A DNA stretch of 64,000 nucleotides from CALFMR01 sp035550595 (GTDB taxonomy: Bacteria > Acidobacteriota > Vicinamibacteria > Vicinamibacterales > SCN-69-37): NCBI GenBank assembly GCA_035550595.1, contig DASZOV010000004.1:62001-126000 (forward strand), written 5' to 3'. This document shows positions 17,753-26,254 of this stretch, piece after piece. The notes under the pieces were generated by a model, which was given only the letters and a program-made list of their open reading frames with translations, had not been told where the DNA came from and did not search any database. Both the position numbers and the translations under genes were made by a program. How positions within the stretch are numbered: position 1 is the first letter of the stretch; every line of letters starts with the position of its first letter.

Positions 17753-18772
17753 ATGTTTCCTCCGCTGCCGTCCGATCCGCTCGTCTCGATCGTCATGCCG
17801 GCGTACAACTATGCGCGGTTCTTGCCCCAGGCGATCGACAGCGTCCTGTCGCAGGACCATCCCCGCATCGAGCTCATCGTCATCGACGATGGATCGACCG
17901 ATGACACGCCGGACGTGCTGGCGTCGTATGGCGCCCGCCTGTGGTCGGTGCGCCAGCCCAACGCCGGTCAGACCGTGGCGCTCAATCGCGGTTGGCGGCA
18001 GGCGTCGGGCGACGTGATTGGTTATCTCAATGCGGACGACGTGCTGGCGCCTGGAGCGATCGCGGCCGGCGTGGACGCGCTCCGGATGCGGCCCGATGCG
18101 GTGATGAGCTACGGCGACTTCACGCTCATCGACGCCGAGTCCCGGGAAACCGCGCGGTGTCGGCTCCCGGACCTCATCGACCTGACGGCGATTCTCCGGT
18201 TCGGTCACTCGCCGTTCGGCCCCGGGTCGTTCATCCGTCGGCTCGCGGGGTTGCCGGCATGGGACGAGACGTTGTTCCGTGTGCTGGACTTCGACTACGC
18301 CCTGCGGCTGGCGTGCCTTGGTCCGTTCGTCCACGTGCCGCGCGTCGTCGCGTCGTTTCGCGTCCACGAGCAATCCATTTCGTTCGCGAAGCCACCCGAC
18401 CGTGTGACCGAGGAGTCGATCCGCGTTGTCAGGCAGTTGTACGCCAGCGCGCCGCTGCCGCCGCGCATCGTCGCCTTGAAGGGCCGCGCGTTCGCCATGG
18501 CGCGAATGACGGCAGCGCAGGGGCATCTTCGCGCGCGGCGTTGGCATCGCGCCGCATGGTGCATCGCCCGCGCCCTCGGTTGTTGTCCAGCGGTGCTCGG
18601 CGACGCGTACGCGTATCGTCTCGTCATCAGCGGCGTTGCCGGGCAGTTCCTGCACCGGCGGCGCTCGCGCCAACTCGCCCACCGCGCGGCGGACACGGCG
18701 ACCGCGGATTCTCCTGGCGCGGTCGCGGCCGACTTCGTGTCGAGCCAGCGTTCATCGAGCGCGGGCGACTGA
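17753..18772 (+). CDS. Family 2 glycosyltransferase
   Basis: The 339-residue protein has the GT-A fold of GT2: PLVSIVMPAYNYARFLPQAIDSVLSQ, then IELIVIDDGSTDDT, then GWRQASGDVIGYLNADDVLAPGA, where NADD is the metal-binding DxD-equivalent. SYGDFTLID and FGHSPFGPGSFIRR follow, with the catalytic region LDFDYALRLA. It transfers a sugar from a nucleotide donor, probably for a cell-surface glycan. No transmembrane segment is obvious; the C-terminal 100 residues are Arg-rich and may be membrane-associated. The GNAT gene follows after 23 bp. Confidence 0.9.
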   Translation: MFPPLPSDPLVSIVMPAYNYARFLPQAIDSVLSQDHPRIELIVIDDGSTDDTPDVLASYGARLWSVRQPNAGQTVALNRGWRQASGDVIGYLNADDVLAPGAIAAGVDALRMRPDAVMSYGDFTLIDAESRETARCRLPDLIDLTAILRFGHSPFGPGSFIRRLAGLPAWDETLFRVLDFDYALRLACLGPFVHVPRVVASFRVHEQSISFAKPPDRVTEESIRVVRQLYASAPLPPRIVALKGRAFAMARMTAAQGHLRARRWHRAAWCIARALGCCPAVLGDAYAYRLVISGVAGQFLHRRRSRQLAHRAADTATADSPGAVAADFVSSQRSSSAGD

Positions 18773-18795
18773 CGCTCGGCGCCTCTGGGGCAACG

Positions 18796-19398
18796 ATGAC
18801 CGTGTGCATCCGATCCGCGCGTGAGGCCGACGCCGATGCGGTGGCGGCCATCTATCGGCCCGCCGTGGACGGTTCGGTCATCTCGTTCGAACTCGAGGCG
18901 CCGACGGCCGACGTCATGACGCGGCGCATCGCGGAGACGACGGGCATATATCCGTGGCTCGTGTGTGACATCGATGGCGCGGTGGCTGGCTATGCGTACG
19001 CGTCACGTCATGCCGAGCGCGCCGCCTATCGATGGACGGTCAACGTGTCGGTCTACATTGCGAGGCCGTTCCATCGCCGGGGGATTGGCCGCGGCCTCTA
19101 CCTATCCCTTTTCGCCATTCTCGACGCGCAGGGGTATCGCCTGGCGTGTGCCGGCATCACGCTGCCCAACGCGGCGAGCGTCGGTCTGCACGAGTCGCTG
19201 GGCTTCACACTGGTGGGCGTCTATCGCCGCGTCGGCTACAAGCTCGGCGCGTGGCGCGACGTCGGCTGGTGGCAGCGGGCGCTCGCGGCCGATGACGATC
19301 GGCCGCCAGCCGAGCCGATCGACTTCGCGACGGTGCAGACGCGCGACGACTGGCCGGCGCTCGTTGGGCGCGGTGAAGCGTCGGTCGTCGCCGAGTGA
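18796..19398 (+). CDS. GNAT N-acetyltransferase (phosphinothricin acetyltransferase-like)
   Basis: The 200-residue protein matches the Pat/Bar group: IRSAREADADAVAAIYRPAV, SFELEAPTADVMTRRI, YPWLVCDIDGAVAGYAYASRHAERAAYRWTVNVSVYI and the acetyl-CoA loop HRRGIGRGLY (RRxxGxG). GLHESLGFTLVGVYRRVGYKLGAWRDVGWWQ is the typical C-terminal end. It acetylates a small amine such as an amino-acid analogue. The last 35 residues are an extension beyond the usual domain. Probably co-transcribed with the glycosyltransferase. Confidence 0.9.
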   Translation: MTVCIRSAREADADAVAAIYRPAVDGSVISFELEAPTADVMTRRIAETTGIYPWLVCDIDGAVAGYAYASRHAERAAYRWTVNVSVYIARPFHRRGIGRGLYLSLFAILDAQGYRLACAGITLPNAASVGLHESLGFTLVGVYRRVGYKLGAWRDVGWWQRALAADDDRPPAEPIDFATVQTRDDWPALVGRGEASVVAE

Positions 19399-19421
19399 GC
19401 CGCTCAGTCGCGCGTCGACCG

Positions 19422-19736
19422 TCAGTCGTCGTCTTCGAACAGCACGTGACGTTCGCCAGCCCGGAGATCGCGCGAACGAACGAATCCGACCTGCTTGCGC
19501 TTGGAGTCGGTGCGGAGGATCCAGGCGATGTCCTCCATGTGCCAGAGCGACGGATGGTCGCGGTGCAGATACTCTGAGCAGGACGTGACGCGAAAGGTCA
19601 CGCGCGTGTTCAGATTGCTGCACCAAGTGATTTCCTCGCGGCTGGAGCATCCGCGGACGAGTTTAGCCGAGCGGCAGCTCAGGCACAGGGATGGTTCGTC
19701 GTGGCGGGCAGTTCCGCCATGAACGTGAATCTTCAT
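19422..19736 (-). CDS. Small Cys-rich (zinc-ribbon-like) protein of unknown function
   Basis: The ATG at 19736 gives 104 residues. Four or five cysteines are spaced like a metal site: CLSC near residues 18-21, then C30, C38 and C53 (VTSCSEYLHRDHP). The remaining sequence is MEDIAWILRTDSKRKQVGFVRSRDL, ending in an acidic tail (FEDDD). I do not recognise a named family. The strong in-frame composition and Cys pattern, plus lack of a rival frame, support a real gene. It lies 23 bp from the GNAT stop, tail to tail. Confidence 0.6.
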   Translation of the reverse strand: MKIHVHGGTARHDEPSLCLSCRSAKLVRGCSSREEITWCSNLNTRVTFRVTSCSEYLHRDHPSLWHMEDIAWILRTDSKRKQVGFVRSRDLRAGERHVLFEDDD

Positions 19737-19827
19737 GGTCGTGACCTCGTGAATATGGACGACTACGTCATCGCGCACCTCCTGTCAGCGTGCGGACGGC
19801 CCAGCGCCGCCATCTGTGGCATGTAAA

Positions 19828-19848
19828 GACGACGATGTCATCGTCGTC
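19828..19848 (-). terminator. Hairpin after the Doc gene
   Basis: On the minus strand GACGACGATG-A-CATCGTCGTC forms a perfect 10-base inverted repeat 30 bases beyond the Doc stop and is followed by TTTA. It could end the antitoxin-Doc transcript. The T-run is short, so this is a weak call. Confidence 0.4.
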
Positions 19849-19878
19849 GCGAAAAAGTCAAACGGCTAGTCGATGCCG

Positions 19879-20295
19879 TTAGCGGGATTCAGACGCGTTC
19901 CGCGCATCGGTTTCGACACGACGAACGTATGCGAGAAGCCACGCCGCGAGGGCCACGCGGTCAGCCTCTCCGGCCGCAACGCTAAGCATCATCCGCTCCT
20001 GCTCGTCGACCGCCGCGGCCAATTCGTGTCCGTTGAGCACGAGGAAGACTTCCATTGCTGCGTGGCCCGCACGCTTGTTGCCATCGAGGAACGGGTGATT
20101 CGCAATGAGTGCGAACCCGAGGGCGGCCGCCTTGTCCACGAGCGACGGATGGAGGTCGAATTCGCCGAACGTCGCTTGTGGCTGCGCGATCGCCGATTCC
20201 AGGAGGCCAATGTCGCGAACACCGCTCGCGCCGCCGGTCTGCGCGATAACGGCCGAGTGAAGATCGATCACCTCACTCAGGGTGAGATAACGCAT
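19879..20295 (-). CDS. doc: Doc/Fic family toxin (death-on-curing type)
   Basis: The 138-residue protein is close in length to Doc and has the Fic core motif ANHPFLDGNKRAGHAAMEVF (HxFxDGNKR, about residues 66-82). It opens with the Doc-type segment YLTLSEVIDLHSAVIAQTGGASGVRDIGLLESAIAQP. Doc proteins inactivate EF-Tu by phosphorylation; others of this fold transfer AMP. The ATG overlaps the antitoxin stop by one base (TGATG), so the pair is an operon. Confidence 0.9.
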   Translation of the reverse strand: MRYLTLSEVIDLHSAVIAQTGGASGVRDIGLLESAIAQPQATFGEFDLHPSLVDKAAALGFALIANHPFLDGNKRAGHAAMEVFLVLNGHELAAAVDEQERMMLSVAAGEADRVALAAWLLAYVRRVETDARNASESR

Positions 20296-20489
20296 CAGGC
20301 GAGGCGCCGGTACAGCTCGGCATTCTTGTGCAGCACACGGGTTGCGGCGGCGAGAAAGTCGTCGTCGCGGCTTGCCAGAAGGTCGCAGAGCGCGGCCCTG
20401 GCCAACTCCGATGCGGACACGCCCAGACGTTCGGCCCTTCGCTGCAGTTCGGCGGACTGCGTCGGTGACAAATCGAAGCTGACGGTCAT
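20295..20489 (-). CDS. Antitoxin of the Doc module
   Basis: The 64-residue protein starts TVSFDLSPTQSAELQRRAERLG and continues VSASELARAALCDLLASRD, which looks like a short DNA-binding N-terminal region of the ribbon-helix-helix type, followed by a helical tail that would occupy the toxin cleft. The ATG at 20489 is chosen because upstream in-frame residues look non-coding. Expected to neutralise Doc and repress the operon. Confidence 0.75.
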   Translation of the reverse strand: MTVSFDLSPTQSAELQRRAERLGVSASELARAALCDLLASRDDDFLAAATRVLHKNAELYRRLA

Positions 20490-20580
20490 ATCGACAATGT
20501 ACAGCGGCTGAATGCCGAGGACAAGCGATCGAGGCGAAGCTCGTGCGCGGCCTTTGCGGTCAGCCATTACGCGCGTCCCC

Positions 20581-21300
20581 TTACGGGCGCCCGGCGGCAA
20601 TGTCAGGCGGTCTTCGCCGCAGCAACGACCACGGGAAGAAATACACCGCGTAGATCATCGCCACCATCCGGAAGTTGTCGAAGTGCAGGGCGGCTGCGCC
20701 GATGAGCAGGAAGATCGTCAGGTGCATCTGCATGACCTGCCGGTACGGCGCGAGTATCGAGATGTTGTTTGCATCCATGGCGGACTGGGCGGCGTTGGAG
20801 CGCGAAGCAGCCACGCGTGGCATCGACGGTTGCCGCACGAAAATTGCGCGCTCGGCGACGAACGCGGCCGGCAGGAACGACCAGTAGCGCCGGGCGACGG
20901 TCGCGTAGGCATGGAGGCCGGGAAAGCCGGGCGTGCCGTCGACGGGGAAGAACGTGTTCAAGAACACCGAATGCACGAAATGGAACATCCCGAAGTGGAA
21001 CGTGAAGAAGCCCAACAGGAAGACGGCGAAGACGATGACGCCGGCGGCCGCTCCTCCGGTCGGCCGCTCAGTCGTGGCGCCGTTCGCTGCGGTCCGGCCA
21101 CGCGCGGGAAGCAGGCCGCTCGCGCCCGTGGCCGCCAGTCGTCCCACGCTCCACAGGATGGACGAGTAACCGACGACGAGGCTCGACAGCCACAGACTCC
21201 AGATGAGATCGCGCGCCTGCCACTGCTGCCACCACGCGAGCGTGAGGCCGCCCGCGAAGGCGCAGACATCCCATCCCGCGGTTAGCCATCGCCGCCGCAC
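20581..21300 (-). CDS. Integral membrane protein (DUF6498-like)
   Basis: The GTG at 21300 gives about 239 residues. Upstream in-frame codons come from the CGCGAAG repeat and are unlikely to be coding. There are five or six hydrophobic helices: DVCAFAGGLTLAWWQQW, LIWSLWLSSLVVGYSSILWSV, AGVIVFAVFLLGFFTFHFGMF, MHLTIFLLIGAAALHF and FRMVAMIYAVYFFPW. The pattern of paired helices, FHFGMFHFVHSVFL and the closing FFPW, resembles DUF6498 membrane proteins, whose function is unknown. The assignment is tentative. Confidence 0.7.
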   Translation of the reverse strand: MRRRWLTAGWDVCAFAGGLTLAWWQQWQARDLIWSLWLSSLVVGYSSILWSVGRLAATGASGLLPARGRTAANGATTERPTGGAAAGVIVFAVFLLGFFTFHFGMFHFVHSVFLNTFFPVDGTPGFPGLHAYATVARRYWSFLPAAFVAERAIFVRQPSMPRVAASRSNAAQSAMDANNISILAPYRQVMQMHLTIFLLIGAAALHFDNFRMVAMIYAVYFFPWSLLRRRPPDIAAGRP

Positions 21301-21342
21301 GGCGCAGAGCGTAGCGGGAGTCGGGGAGAGGCGCAATTGGGG

Positions 21343-21400
21343 ACGGAAGATACGGGCGAAGCCTCGCGCGAAGTCGCGAAGACGCGAAGGGTAGGGATAG
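21343..21400. repeat. CGCGAAG-type interspersed repeat
   Basis: The run GCCTCGCGCGAAGTCGCGAA continues into GACGCGAAGG at 21360-21390. It lies in the leader region of the minus-strand membrane protein and extends its reading frame artificially. Confidence 0.65.
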
Positions 21401-21430
21401 AGACAGAGGCCATCGCGCGCCAAGTAATAA

Positions 21431-21516
21431 ATGACGCCGCGAGCCCCCGAGCGCAGCGAGGGCGGCTAAGCGTGTGAGGCGCGGGATGGGGCCCGCGCCA
21501 CTGCAAAGAAGATGAC
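21431..21516 (+). repeat. Two-hairpin element (copy 2)
   Basis: P1 is at 21446-21462 (CCCGAGC, GCA loop, GCGAGGG). P2 is at 21478-21485/21492-21499 (GGCGCGGG with CCCGCGCC) around ATGGGG. The 3' end TGCAAAGAAGATGAC is intact. It reads on the plus strand, toward the 3' end of the minus-strand ADOP gene, so it is not in that gene's leader. Confidence 0.85.
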
Positions 21517-21526
21517 TGGCCCTCCT

Positions 21527-24217
21527 CTATCCCTCCCGCGCGATCGCCCGCACGGGCTCGATGCGCATCGCGCGCCGCGCCGGGAGGTAGCTCGTGAGCA
21601 GTGTCGTCAGGAGCAGCGCCGCAACGGCGGCGGCGATGACGAACGGATCGGCGGCGTGAAGGCCGAAGATGCGCTGGCGGAGCAGGTGAATGGCGAGAAA
21701 CGTCACGCCGCCGCCGATGACCGTCCCGGCGAGGCCGAGCGAGAGGCCCCGACGGATGACGTCGCCCAGCACGTCGGCCGGCGTGGCGCCGAGTGCGACG
21801 CGCAGGCCGAATTCCGCCGTCCGCGCGGCGACGAGGTATGACAGCACGCCGTACACGCCGACCGCGGCGATCGCGACCGCGAGCATCGCGAATAACGATA
21901 CCAGCAGCACTTCGGCCCGGGTCATGTCGAACCGGTGGCCCATCAGAGTCGTCATGGGCGCCAGGTTTTCGATCACCGCCTCGGCATCGACGCGCCTGAC
22001 GGCCGAGTGGATCTGAGACGCCATTGCCGCCGGGTCGCCCGTCGTGTGGACGACAACGTCTGCCCAGAAGCCGGGCGTCTGGAAGAAGGGCACGAAGACG
22101 TCGGGGGCAGGCCGTGTCGACGAGTACACGAGCATGTCGCCGACGACACCGACGATCTCGTACGGCGCGGAGAGCAGCGCACGGCCGCCGGCGACCGGCG
22201 GCAGGGTGATCGTGCGGCCGATGGCCGTGCCGTCGGGCCAGAGCGTCCTCGCCACCGTCTGATTGACGATCGCGACGGGCGGCGCGTGCGCGTCGTCTCG
22301 ATCCGTGAAGAAGCGGCCGGCGAGGAGCGGCACGCCCAGCGTCCTGAAGTAGCCCGGACTGGACGCTCGGATGTCCGCGGCGATCCGTGTGGATGGCTGG
22401 TCTCGGCCGGCCGTCAGCGACGCGATGCCCCAGACGCCGAGTTGTCCGCCAGGTGCGCCCGTCGCGAGTCCGACGGACGCGACGCCGTGCAGTCGAGACA
22501 TGGCATGGACGACGTCGTGGAAAAATGCGCGGCTCGAGGCGTCGTCACGCACGCGACTCGACGGCCACGACGAGACCGTCAGCGAGAGGATGTGATCCGC
22601 CGAGAAACCATGGTCGACGTGGAGCAGGGCGACGAACGACTTCACCATCAGCCCGCCCGCGGCGGCGAGCACGAGTGATACGGCGATCTGGACGACGACG
22701 AGCACACGCTGCGAGCGCCGGGCAGTTCGGCTGGTGGCCAGCGGCCGCGCGGCCGTTCGCAGCCTCGGCAACGATCGGATGCGGCCGAAGGCAGGAATGA
22801 CGCCGCACGTGACGCCGGTGAACATCGTGACGACGAGTGAAGTGAAGAGCACGTGAGCGTCCACGCGTGCGTCGGCGATCCGCACGGCCGGCACGAACGA
22901 GGCGACGAACGGTGTAGCCACCCACGCGACGCACACGCCGACGGCGCCGCCGATCGCCGATACGACTAGAGATTCGACGATCGCCAGCCGCGCCAGCCGC
23001 CATCGGCTGGCGCCAAGGGCAGCGCGGACGACGACGTCGTGCCGGCGCGCGGCGTGCCGCGCGAGGAACAGGCCGGCGACGTTTGCGCAGGCCATCAGGA
23101 GCAGCAGCGCGACCGCGACGAGCAGCGTGCCGAACGCTCTGGCCACGCCGCCGAGCAAGGAGTCGGCCAGTGACGTGGCGCGCGGCGACCACGTCTGGTT
23201 CGTCGCGGGGTATGCCCAGGCGAGACGTGTGCCGATCACGGCCAGCTCTGCGCGGAGCCCATCGATCGTGGCGTCCGGCTTCAGCAGGCCGATCGCGGTC
23301 GAGCCGCGCAGGTGCCGGTCGGATGCGTTGGACACCGGTCTCCACATGACGTCGCCGGCATAGAACGGGTATCGGAAACCGGGCGGCATGACACCGACCA
23401 CGGTCACCGTCATGTGCACGGCATGGAGCGTCCGGCCGACGATGTGAGGATCGGAGCCATAGGCGTGGCGCCACAGTGCGTCACTCAGGATGGCGACTCG
23501 ATTGGCGTCGCGCACGTCTTCGGGCGTGAAAGACCGGCCGAGCGCAGGTACCGCCCCCAGCACCGTGAAGAGGTTCGGCGACACCTGGTAGACGACCGTT
23601 CGCTTGGGTTCGCCGCCGTCGTGAAAGACGTCAGCGCCGTACCACCAGTGCGCGACGTCCGCGAGCGACGGCGCGGCACGATAGTCGCCGATTTCCGGAT
23701 CGGAGAGCAAAGCGAACGAGCCCGTTTTAGTGTTGACGTCCTCGATCGTCACGAGCCGATCCGCGTTCGCGTACGGCAACGGCTTCAGCCAGACGTGGTA
23801 TGCGAGCGCGTAAATCGTCGTCGTGGCACCGATGCCGAGCGCGAGCGTCGCGATCGTGAGCGCGGCGAAGCCGGGCTGGCGGGCGATCACGCGTCCCGTC
23901 AGACGCAGATCGTGTCCGAGGCCGACGAACGGGCCGCGGGCCCGACGCGGCTCGGCGTCAGCTTCAGCGTCGCCCGTTCCCCACGTCACGCGCCGGCGCC
24001 ATCGGTCGGCATGCGCGACGATGCCGGCCAGGCTCACGCGCCAGATCTGACGCGCGAGCCAGGCCAGTGCGGCGACGCGCCCTGTGGGACGTTCCGCGCG
24101 CCACATGTCGTCGAGCATGGCGAGGATCTCGTCGCCGTATCCGTCCCGCAGCGTACGCGGGTAGAGGCGCACGAGGGCTCGTACGAGACGCGCGACCGGA
24201 GCGGGAAGGCCGAGCAT
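21527..24217 (-). CDS. ADOP-type ABC transporter permease (MacB/FtsX-like)
   Basis: The 896-residue protein has the N-terminal prefix (LVRLYPRTLRDGYGDEILAMLDDMW, matching the YGxE type of the first ADOP). The duplicated MacB core starts with the first helix at about residue 120 (FAALTIATLALGIGATTTIYAL). MacB periplasmic segments follow (FTVLGAVPALGRSFTPED, VGVMPPGFRYPFYAGDVMW), with paired three-helix membrane units and the closing SYLVAARTAEFGLRVALGATPADV and PARRAMRIEPVRAI. Starting 11 bp after the PadR stop, it belongs to that operon. Substrate unknown. Confidence 0.9.
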   Translation of the reverse strand: MLGLPAPVARLVRALVRLYPRTLRDGYGDEILAMLDDMWRAERPTGRVAALAWLARQIWRVSLAGIVAHADRWRRRVTWGTGDAEADAEPRRARGPFVGLGHDLRLTGRVIARQPGFAALTIATLALGIGATTTIYALAYHVWLKPLPYANADRLVTIEDVNTKTGSFALLSDPEIGDYRAAPSLADVAHWWYGADVFHDGGEPKRTVVYQVSPNLFTVLGAVPALGRSFTPEDVRDANRVAILSDALWRHAYGSDPHIVGRTLHAVHMTVTVVGVMPPGFRYPFYAGDVMWRPVSNASDRHLRGSTAIGLLKPDATIDGLRAELAVIGTRLAWAYPATNQTWSPRATSLADSLLGGVARAFGTLLVAVALLLLMACANVAGLFLARHAARRHDVVVRAALGASRWRLARLAIVESLVVSAIGGAVGVCVAWVATPFVASFVPAVRIADARVDAHVLFTSLVVTMFTGVTCGVIPAFGRIRSLPRLRTAARPLATSRTARRSQRVLVVVQIAVSLVLAAAGGLMVKSFVALLHVDHGFSADHILSLTVSSWPSSRVRDDASSRAFFHDVVHAMSRLHGVASVGLATGAPGGQLGVWGIASLTAGRDQPSTRIAADIRASSPGYFRTLGVPLLAGRFFTDRDDAHAPPVAIVNQTVARTLWPDGTAIGRTITLPPVAGGRALLSAPYEIVGVVGDMLVYSSTRPAPDVFVPFFQTPGFWADVVVHTTGDPAAMASQIHSAVRRVDAEAVIENLAPMTTLMGHRFDMTRAEVLLVSLFAMLAVAIAAVGVYGVLSYLVAARTAEFGLRVALGATPADVLGDVIRRGLSLGLAGTVIGGGVTFLAIHLLRQRIFGLHAADPFVIAAAVAALLLTTLLTSYLPARRAMRIEPVRAIAREG

Positions 24218-24228
24218 GCGGGTTTCGC

Positions 24229-24576
24229 CTAGGTGTAGCGCGGTCGCTTGCGCGTCGACGCCGCCCGCTCGAGCAGGGCGGCGAGCCGATCCAGTTCAGC
24301 CGCGAGCACGCGCCGTCCGCGCGGCGTCAGCCGATACGTTCGTCGTCGGTCGTTGCCTAAATCGCGTGCCGCTTCATCGACGAGCCCATCGTCCGCAAGA
24401 CGCGCGATGAGCCGATAGAGCGATCCGGGATCGAGATCGACCGCGCCGTCCGACCGCTCGATGACATGCTGGCGAATCGCATAGCCGTGCGCGGGCGCGT
24501 TGGCCAACACCAGGAGGACGAGCAGCACCTCGGGCGCGAGCGGCAGCTTCGATGGAGAGAGACGCGCGGGCGGCAT
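24229..24576 (-). CDS. PadR family transcriptional regulator
   Basis: The ATG at 24576 is preferred over an upstream ATG at 24609 because the latter lies inside the promoter. The 115-residue protein has LPLAPEVLLVLLVLANAPAHGYAIRQHV, VDLDPGSLYRLIARLADDGLVDEA and RRTYRLTPRGRRVLAAELDRLAALLERA, a standard PadR winged helix with a short C-terminal helix. It is the first gene of the PadR-ADOP operon and probably autoregulates. Confidence 0.88.
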   Translation of the reverse strand: MPPARLSPSKLPLAPEVLLVLLVLANAPAHGYAIRQHVIERSDGAVDLDPGSLYRLIARLADDGLVDEAARDLGNDRRRTYRLTPRGRRVLAAELDRLAALLERAASTRKRPRYT

Positions 24577-24591
24577 CGAGGGTCGGATCGC

Positions 24592-24620
24592 ATTGTAGGC
24601 ATAATGCATCTATCTCGCAA
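24592..24620 (-). promoter_or_regulatory. Promoter of PadR-ADOP operon 2
   Basis: On the minus strand, TTGCGA (24620-24615) and TACAAT (24597-24592) are separated by exactly 17 bp. The start codon at 24576 follows the -10 by 15 bases, so the leader is very short. The spacer contains ATAGATGCATTATGC, which shares the ATAGAT half of the operator at 8657-8681. Confidence 0.6.
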
Positions 24621-24688
24621 ATGCCCTTGCGCGGATCCGGCGTCAACAGGTGGGCACTCCGCGACGCCATCTACGCGTCGTCACGTGG

Positions 24689-24790
24689 CAACTTCGAACT
24701 TCGAACTGAGGTTCCGGGCGTCGCCATCCGGCCGCCACGTCCGCACCGGGAACCAATTTCGAACTTCGAAGTTCATAGTTCGAAGTTGAC
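24689..24790. repeat. Inverted heptad-array element (copy 3)
   Basis: The left arm CAACTTCGAACTTCGAACTG and right arm AATTTCGAACTTCGAAGTTC then AGTTCGAAGTTGAC form an inverted pair about 100 bp overall. The end GTTGACG contains a -35-like TTGACG placed 14 bp before TAGAAT (24806-24811), just upstream of the antiporter ATG at 24820. Confidence 0.75.
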
Positions 24791-24819
24791 GAGAGCCTTT
24801 CACTCTAGAATGGCCCCCG

Positions 24820-26238
24820 ATGCCCTTTCCCACGCCGCTCAGCGCCTATCCGCCCGCTTCACCTGACGGCCTCCTGGCGACGCTCGCCGCGCGTATCGCG
24901 CTCGATCCGTTCAACGCGGTGGCGACGACGATCTTCGTGCTCGCCATCTGCCATACGTTCGTGACGGCGAAGATGACGGCGTGGGCGCACCATATCCAGG
25001 AGCGACACGACGCAGCGTCCCGGGCGGCCGCCCGTCCGCGACGGCCGAGCGTCCGCGCGGAGCTGACGCACTTCCTCGGCGAAGTAGAAGTCGTCTTCGG
25101 CCTCTGGGCAGTCGTGCTGCTCGTGGCGATTGCGATCCACGCGGGCTGGGACGCCGCGGCGCACTATCTCGACTCGGGCGTCACCTTCACCGAGGCGATG
25201 TTCATCGTCGTCATCATGGCGATCTCGTCGACGCGGCCCGTCGTCGGCTTCGCGGAGGCCGCGCTCCGCCGCGTCGCGCGGCTCGGTGGAGGCACGCCGG
25301 CCGCGTGGTGGTTCGCGATCCTCACGGTGGGACCATTCTTCGGGTCGTTCATCACCGAGCCGGCCGCGATGACGATCTGCGCGCTGCTCCTCGCGCGCCA
25401 GTTCTACGACCTCGAGCCGAGCACGCGGCTCAAGTACGCGACCATCGGGTTGCTCTTCGTGAACGTCTCGATTGGCGGCACGCTCACGCACTTCGCCGCG
25501 CCGCCCATCCTCATGGTCGCGCGCGAGTGGAACTGGACGACGCCGTTCGTCCTCGGCCACTTCGGCTGGCGCGCCGCGCTCGCGATCGTCACGTCGAATC
25601 TGCTGTATTTCGCGGCGTTCCGGCGGGAGCTCGCGGCGCTCGGCCGTCGGCCGCCTGCCGCCGACGTCGAGACGCCAGACGAGGAAGCCAGCGGGCCCAC
25701 GCTGCTGCCCGTGCCGGCGTGGCTGACGGTCGTGCATCTCGCGTTCCTCGCCTGGACGGTCGTCAACGCGCACTATCCCGTTCTCTTCGTCGGCGGCTTC
25801 CTGTTCTTCCTCGGGATCGTACGTGCGACGACGCCGTATCAGGCGCGCGTGGAATTGCGCGCGCCGCTGCTCGTCGGCTTCTTCCTCGCCGGGCTCGTCA
25901 TTCACGGCGGCCTGCAGGGCTGGTGGATTGCGCCGGTCCTCGCGAGCCTGTCGGAGCGCAGTCTCTACTTCGGCGCGACGATTTTGACCGCGTTCAACGA
26001 CAACGCGCTCATCACCTATCTTTCGACGCTCGTGCCGAACTTCAGCGAGGGGATGAAGGCGGCGGTCGTCGAAGGCGCGGTCACGGGCGGCGGGCTGACG
26101 CTCATCGCCAACGCGCCGAATCCCGCCGGCCACGCGCTGCTCGCACGATTCTTCGGCGGCGCCGTCGCCCCGCTCGGCCTCGCCCTGGCTGCGCTGGTGC
26201 CCACGATCGTGACGATCGTGATGTTTCGACTTTTCTAG
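24820..26238 (+). CDS. Putative Na+/H+ antiporter family membrane protein
   Basis: The 472-residue protein has about 11 hydrophobic segments and matches the putative Na+/H+ antiporter family PF07399 more than NhaA: ATTIFVLAICHTFVTAKM, FLGEVEVVFGLWAVVLLVAIA, EAMFIVVIMAISSTRPVV, ILTVGPFFGSFITEPAAMTI, VNVSIGGTLTHFAAPPILMVA and LTAFNDNALITYLSTLVP. The acidic and Asn residues within helices (ITEPAAM, FNDNAL) fit ion translocation. It would exchange cations for protons across the inner membrane. The DUF4159 gene starts 16 bp downstream. Confidence 0.88.
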   Translation: MPFPTPLSAYPPASPDGLLATLAARIALDPFNAVATTIFVLAICHTFVTAKMTAWAHHIQERHDAASRAAARPRRPSVRAELTHFLGEVEVVFGLWAVVLLVAIAIHAGWDAAAHYLDSGVTFTEAMFIVVIMAISSTRPVVGFAEAALRRVARLGGGTPAAWWFAILTVGPFFGSFITEPAAMTICALLLARQFYDLEPSTRLKYATIGLLFVNVSIGGTLTHFAAPPILMVAREWNWTTPFVLGHFGWRAALAIVTSNLLYFAAFRRELAALGRRPPAADVETPDEEASGPTLLPVPAWLTVVHLAFLAWTVVNAHYPVLFVGGFLFFLGIVRATTPYQARVELRAPLLVGFFLAGLVIHGGLQGWWIAPVLASLSERSLYFGATILTAFNDNALITYLSTLVPNFSEGMKAAVVEGAVTGGGLTLIANAPNPAGHALLARFFGGAVAPLGLALAALVPTIVTIVMFRLF

Positions 26239-26254
26239 GCGCTACACTGTCCCG

